From: Candidatus Thiodiazotropha endoloripes
GTDB lineage: Bacteria > Pseudomonadota > Gammaproteobacteria > Chromatiales > Chromatiaceae
DNA length: 64,000 nt
Assembly: GCF_001708965.1 (NCBI RefSeq)
Contig: NZ_LVJW01000003.1
Location: 1,240,001 to 1,304,000, forward strand
Direction: 5' to 3'
Positions 61,313 through 64,000 of the stretch are shown here, piece after piece. The notes beneath the pieces are model-generated. The model did no database searches, had not been told where the DNA came from, and worked only from the letters and a program-made list of their open reading frames with translations. Both the position numbers and the translations under genes were made by a program. How positions within the stretch are numbered: position 1 is the stretch's first letter; each line of letters begins with the position of its first letter.

Positions 61313-62944
61313 CTACACAAAGATTGGTGCAAAGGCAGTTTCGATTCCACCTCCGGTTTGGAAATTCCTGATGTTCGGAAACAGAGTTGGGATCTGGCTC
61401 TGGTCGACACCAAACCATTGTGTGAGTGGTGCGTTGACCTGATCCTGGGAGAGGGTAGGGATCATCCGTCCTTTGTTACTGTAGTCATCATTGCCTGACA
61501 ATAACATCTCTGGTAAATCGCCAATCATCGCTCCACCACGGAGTGTTCCGGACTCACCGCTGCCATATCCACCCATGACCAGCTGATGTGATCCCCAGGC
61601 ATGGTCGGTTCCATCACCGTTGAAACTCAACGTGCGGCCAAAATCAGACATGGTGAAACTGGTGACACTATCCGCATAACCGAGTTCCTCCATCGCTTTC
61701 TGGAATTTCCACAGACCAAGACTCAACTCCCTGAGAAGCAGAGGGTGTTGAGATGCCTGGGTGGCGTGTGTATCAAATCCACCGAGTTCAACAAAAAAGA
61801 TCTGTCGATTGAACTCCGCACCCAGATTCCCTGATGCGCCAAGATGAATCATTTTGGCTACAGCTTCCAGTTGGCGGATCAGGTTGCCACGAATTGACTG
61901 GCTAAAGCCAATTTGCTGCGCGGTAGGAATATCGAACAGTGCTTCTCCATAGGAGCCGGTTGTTGCATAGTTGATATCCAAACTGTCCCAACTCTGCTTC
62001 AGTTGATCAAAGGTTGCGACAGCATTGATCTCCTTGTTGTTATAAAGCGTTCTGAATGGGTCTGATACGCTATCTGTTCTGTCGGCTCCGAAATCGAGTC
62101 TTGTTGTGGAACCTTCGATACCTGCCAGGGCGTTAAAAAGTGCCCGGCGATCGGTATTGGTGTTGCTGTCGCCGCTCAAGTGATGGATTTTTGGAACATT
62201 ACCTGGATTAAGAACCAGGGGGGAAGAGCTGTTTCCAATCAACATGCGGTCATTACCGGCATAAGAGATGTTCAGGCCCAGTGGGCTGTTCTGATTGATG
62301 TTGTGCCACTGATCCGCGATCTTTCCCGCCCAGCCGATATCGTTCAGATTATTCGCCTGTCCGGTTTGCAGAATGCGCTGCTGATGGTTGTGGGCGAAGA
62401 GATAGACAGGGAGCTCCGCACTATTATCAATAATTTCATCACGAGTGACAGGTCTGACAAGGGTACCGCTGTTTGCCAAAATTGAGGTTCTGTTATCGAT
62501 GATCAACTGAGCCAGTTCCGGCATGACACCGTTGACACCCAGATCAATACCTTTCCCGCTCAACGGGTAGATACCCCGAGTATACGCCGTGCTCTGATTG
62601 AGATTCTGATTGTAGGGATTCTGTTGTCCCGCCCCGAGCACCCCTTGATTCAGATTGCCACTATTGGTGGTTACCTGGGCAATACCGAGATCAGTGTTGT
62701 TGACTGCCAGGTTTCCCCTGGCGTCAGCATAAGGCTCATATCCTTTGTTGGCATCTGTCGAGGTGGGAATCAGCATATTGAAAGCATCATTGCCACCATA
62801 CAGAAAGATGCAAACCAGGGCTTTATAGTCATTGAAATCCGGTGCTGCCGCGGTGGCCTGCCTGGGAATGGCCAGACTACCTACACTGCCGATACAACCA
62901 AGGCTGGCCAGTGATTTCAAAAATTCACGACGATGCATTGCCAT
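61313..62944 (-). CDS. DUF1501 protein with Tat signal, pair 2
   Basis: 543 aa. Tat signal HRREFLKSLASLGCIGSVGSLA (RR at 5-6) ending near ATAAAPD, then the DUF1501 domain: ALVCIFLYGGNDAFNMLIPT, FAHNHQQRILQTG, FFVELGGFDTHATQASQHP, SVTSFTMSDFGRTLSFNGDGTDHAWGSHQLVMGG. The long middle insertion (Asn/Gln/Gly-rich, residues 85-130) sets it apart from the pair 1 protein. Follows the DUF1800 gene by 25 bases. Confidence 0.92.
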   Translation of the reverse strand: MAMHRREFLKSLASLGCIGSVGSLAIPRQATAAAPDFNDYKALVCIFLYGGNDAFNMLIPTSTDANKGYEPYADARGNLAVNNTDLGIAQVTTNSGNLNQGVLGAGQQNPYNQNLNQSTAYTRGIYPLSGKGIDLGVNGVMPELAQLIIDNRTSILANSGTLVRPVTRDEIIDNSAELPVYLFAHNHQQRILQTGQANNLNDIGWAGKIADQWHNINQNSPLGLNISYAGNDRMLIGNSSSPLVLNPGNVPKIHHLSGDSNTNTDRRALFNALAGIEGSTTRLDFGADRTDSVSDPFRTLYNNKEINAVATFDQLKQSWDSLDINYATTGSYGEALFDIPTAQQIGFSQSIRGNLIRQLEAVAKMIHLGASGNLGAEFNRQIFFVELGGFDTHATQASQHPLLLRELSLGLWKFQKAMEELGYADSVTSFTMSDFGRTLSFNGDGTDHAWGSHQLVMGGYGSGESGTLRGGAMIGDLPEMLLSGNDDYSNKGRMIPTLSQDQVNAPLTQWFGVDQSQIPTLFPNIRNFQTGGGIETAFAPIFV

Positions 62945-62969
62945 ATTAATCTGCTTCCTTACTGGGTGC

Positions 62970-64000
62970 CTATTTTTGAATCATGTAGGCGCTGGAGGTA
63001 GTGATGAAAGTGTAAGCTTCCTGAACGATTCGCCTGGCACTTTCGACGTTATTGCCTGAATTGGTATAACTGCTGGTCATCAGGTAGTGTTTTAGAGCAT
63101 CACGATATTCGTCGCTCATCTTCCTGCCAAGCAGTTGTAGATCCAAATGGTCTATCAGCGCATCGATTCCTCTGGATTTTGGCGTATCGCCATTAATATC
63201 TGTGGTGTCATCATTGAGGCTTGAATAATCACCATTCGAGTCGTTCTCAAGGGCTTGTTCCAACAACCTGAGTTCAATATCGAAACTCGTCAATAGTGAC
63301 AGGCTGTAGTGTTTACGTGAGCTGGCAAATTCATTGAGGGATTTTCCACTATTGTTGATGATCCTGTTTTTCTCCAGATTTGAGATCAGGTAAACCACAA
63401 GGTTGTTATAGTCCACAAGCATTTGTGAGGTCTGGATCTGAAATTCCGGCCCAACCAGTTGATGGCTGGTGAAGTAGGGATCACTCGGCACATGGCCGGG
63501 GCTGTAAAAGTTGAATACGGAAGGTGCACGCAGCGCTGCCTGGTTGATCTGTTTTTCAGGCTCCCGATACCAATAGACATGACTCATGGCAACATTTTGC
63601 TTGCTCGACCAGCCATTCAGTGGTGCAACATGAGCTGCACGGAGCAACTGGGTGATTGCCAGTAAGGGTTCCTTGGCTTTACCATAGGCCGGGTTTGACT
63701 GATAGCTCTCATCACGTGCCTCTGGGTCGAGCAGGATTCCACGGACGACCGCCTTCAGATCTCCTTTTACACCCTGTCCATTATCGTTGAAGATATGGGC
63801 AATGCGAGCTACATAGTTTGCCGAGGGATTGGAGGTTACCAATCTCTGGATCAGGTGTTTGCTGACATAGGGGGCAACGTTGGGATGGGCAAACAGTCTG
63901 TCGAGGGCACTGTCCAGGCCGCTCTGATCCGAACCGGCATTGAGTGACAGGGTTTGTCCCATCAGGGTGATCCTGCCATCGCCACCTTCTGCTGCCTCAT
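62970..64000 (-). CDS. DUF1800 protein, pair 2, N-terminal part outside window
   Basis: The minus-strand frame is open to the last base, so the N-terminus lies beyond 64000. Visible: LFAHPNVAPYVSKHLIQRLVTSNPSANYVARIAHIFNDNGQGVKGDLKAVVRGILLDPEAR and the C-terminal DUF1800 helices with APSVFNFYSPGHVPSD. A residue-poor Asp/Asn linker (SNGDYSSLNDDTTDINGDTP) interrupts the helical part. Upstream of and coupled to the DUF1501 gene, the same order as pair 1. Confidence 0.88.
   Translation of the reverse strand, partial: EAAEGGDGRITLMGQTLSLNAGSDQSGLDSALDRLFAHPNVAPYVSKHLIQRLVTSNPSANYVARIAHIFNDNGQGVKGDLKAVVRGILLDPEARDESYQSNPAYGKAKEPLLAITQLLRAAHVAPLNGWSSKQNVAMSHVYWYREPEKQINQAALRAPSVFNFYSPGHVPSDPYFTSHQLVGPEFQIQTSQMLVDYNNLVVYLISNLEKNRIINNSGKSLNEFASSRKHYSLSLLTSFDIELRLLEQALENDSNGDYSSLNDDTTDINGDTPKSRGIDALIDHLDLQLLGRKMSDEYRDALKHYLMTSSYTNSGNNVESARRIVQEAYTFITTSSAYMIQK

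Overview
The window is a 64 kb chromosomal segment of a gammaproteobacterium. The evidence is the canonical order yebC-ruvC-ruvA-ruvB-ybgC-tolQ-tolR-tolA-tolB-pal-cpoB-queE-queC at the left end, TrhP, YgfZ, HrpB and a MetA-type acyltransferase. The mix of an Rpf-type two-component system, PAS-GGDEF-EAL, HDOD, paired DUF1800/DUF1501 proteins, a plant-type ferredoxin-NADP reductase and an isoquinoline-oxidoreductase-type molybdenum enzyme suggests a free-living or symbiotic environmental lineage such as the sulfur-oxidising Chromatiales/Sedimenticola group. That placement is an inference; no rRNA gene is present. I see no IS element, prophage, CRISPR array or tRNA gene.

Layout. 1-9131: Holliday-junction resolution, Tol-Pal envelope and queuosine-precursor genes, all on the + strand. 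9132-11589: an accessory patch with a Gly/Ser-rich protein of unknown function followed by two tandemly duplicated three-helix membrane proteins. 11633-21127: assorted metabolic and regulatory genes (GNAT, FNR, glycosyltransferase, TIGR03790-like, ChaN-PDZ, TrhP, a degenerate ArnD homologue, AraC-type regulator, secreted glutaredoxin), with two inverted copies of a REP-like palindrome. 21205-26250 (minus): a cluster of NAD-synthase, AMP-dependent ligase, acyl carrier protein and asparagine-synthase homologues that looks like a small acyl/amide biosynthetic unit. 26479-33714 (minus): Mo hydroxylase pair, nucleobase deaminase, ABC exporter, HDOD, YgfZ. 33911-39241: RNase II-type exonuclease, lipoprotein, c-di-GMP protein. 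39314-42120: DUF1501/DUF1800 pair 1. 42744-47685 (minus): TetR, MMPL/RND transporter, LolA-like protein and outer-membrane protein with a clear TetR-type operator. 47965-52571: 65-aa protein, membrane-embedded SbcC/Rad50-like ATPase and HrpB helicase. 52628-58215: RpfC-like hybrid kinase convergent with RpfG and a kinase-less RpfC paralogue. 58216-59333: gene-poor, with a decayed coding fragment and a strong Fur box. 59334-61248: P-loop protein and MetA-type acyltransferase. 61313-64000 (minus): DUF1501/DUF1800 pair 2, cut by the window end.

Best candidates for something undescribed: (i) the RpfG/RpfC locus with a second RpfC-like protein that has lost its kinase domains, its HPt histidine and a receiver aspartate; (ii) the SbcC-like ATPase with a transmembrane hairpin where Rad50/SbcC carries its zinc hook, coupled to a 65-aa protein and a helicase; (iii) the Gly-rich protein with its duplicated small membrane proteins, which has an effector/immunity-like layout; (iv) the NadE-ligase-ACP-AsnB cluster. 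All functional claims rest on motif reading by eye; no database search was run, and hand counts of identity are approximate.
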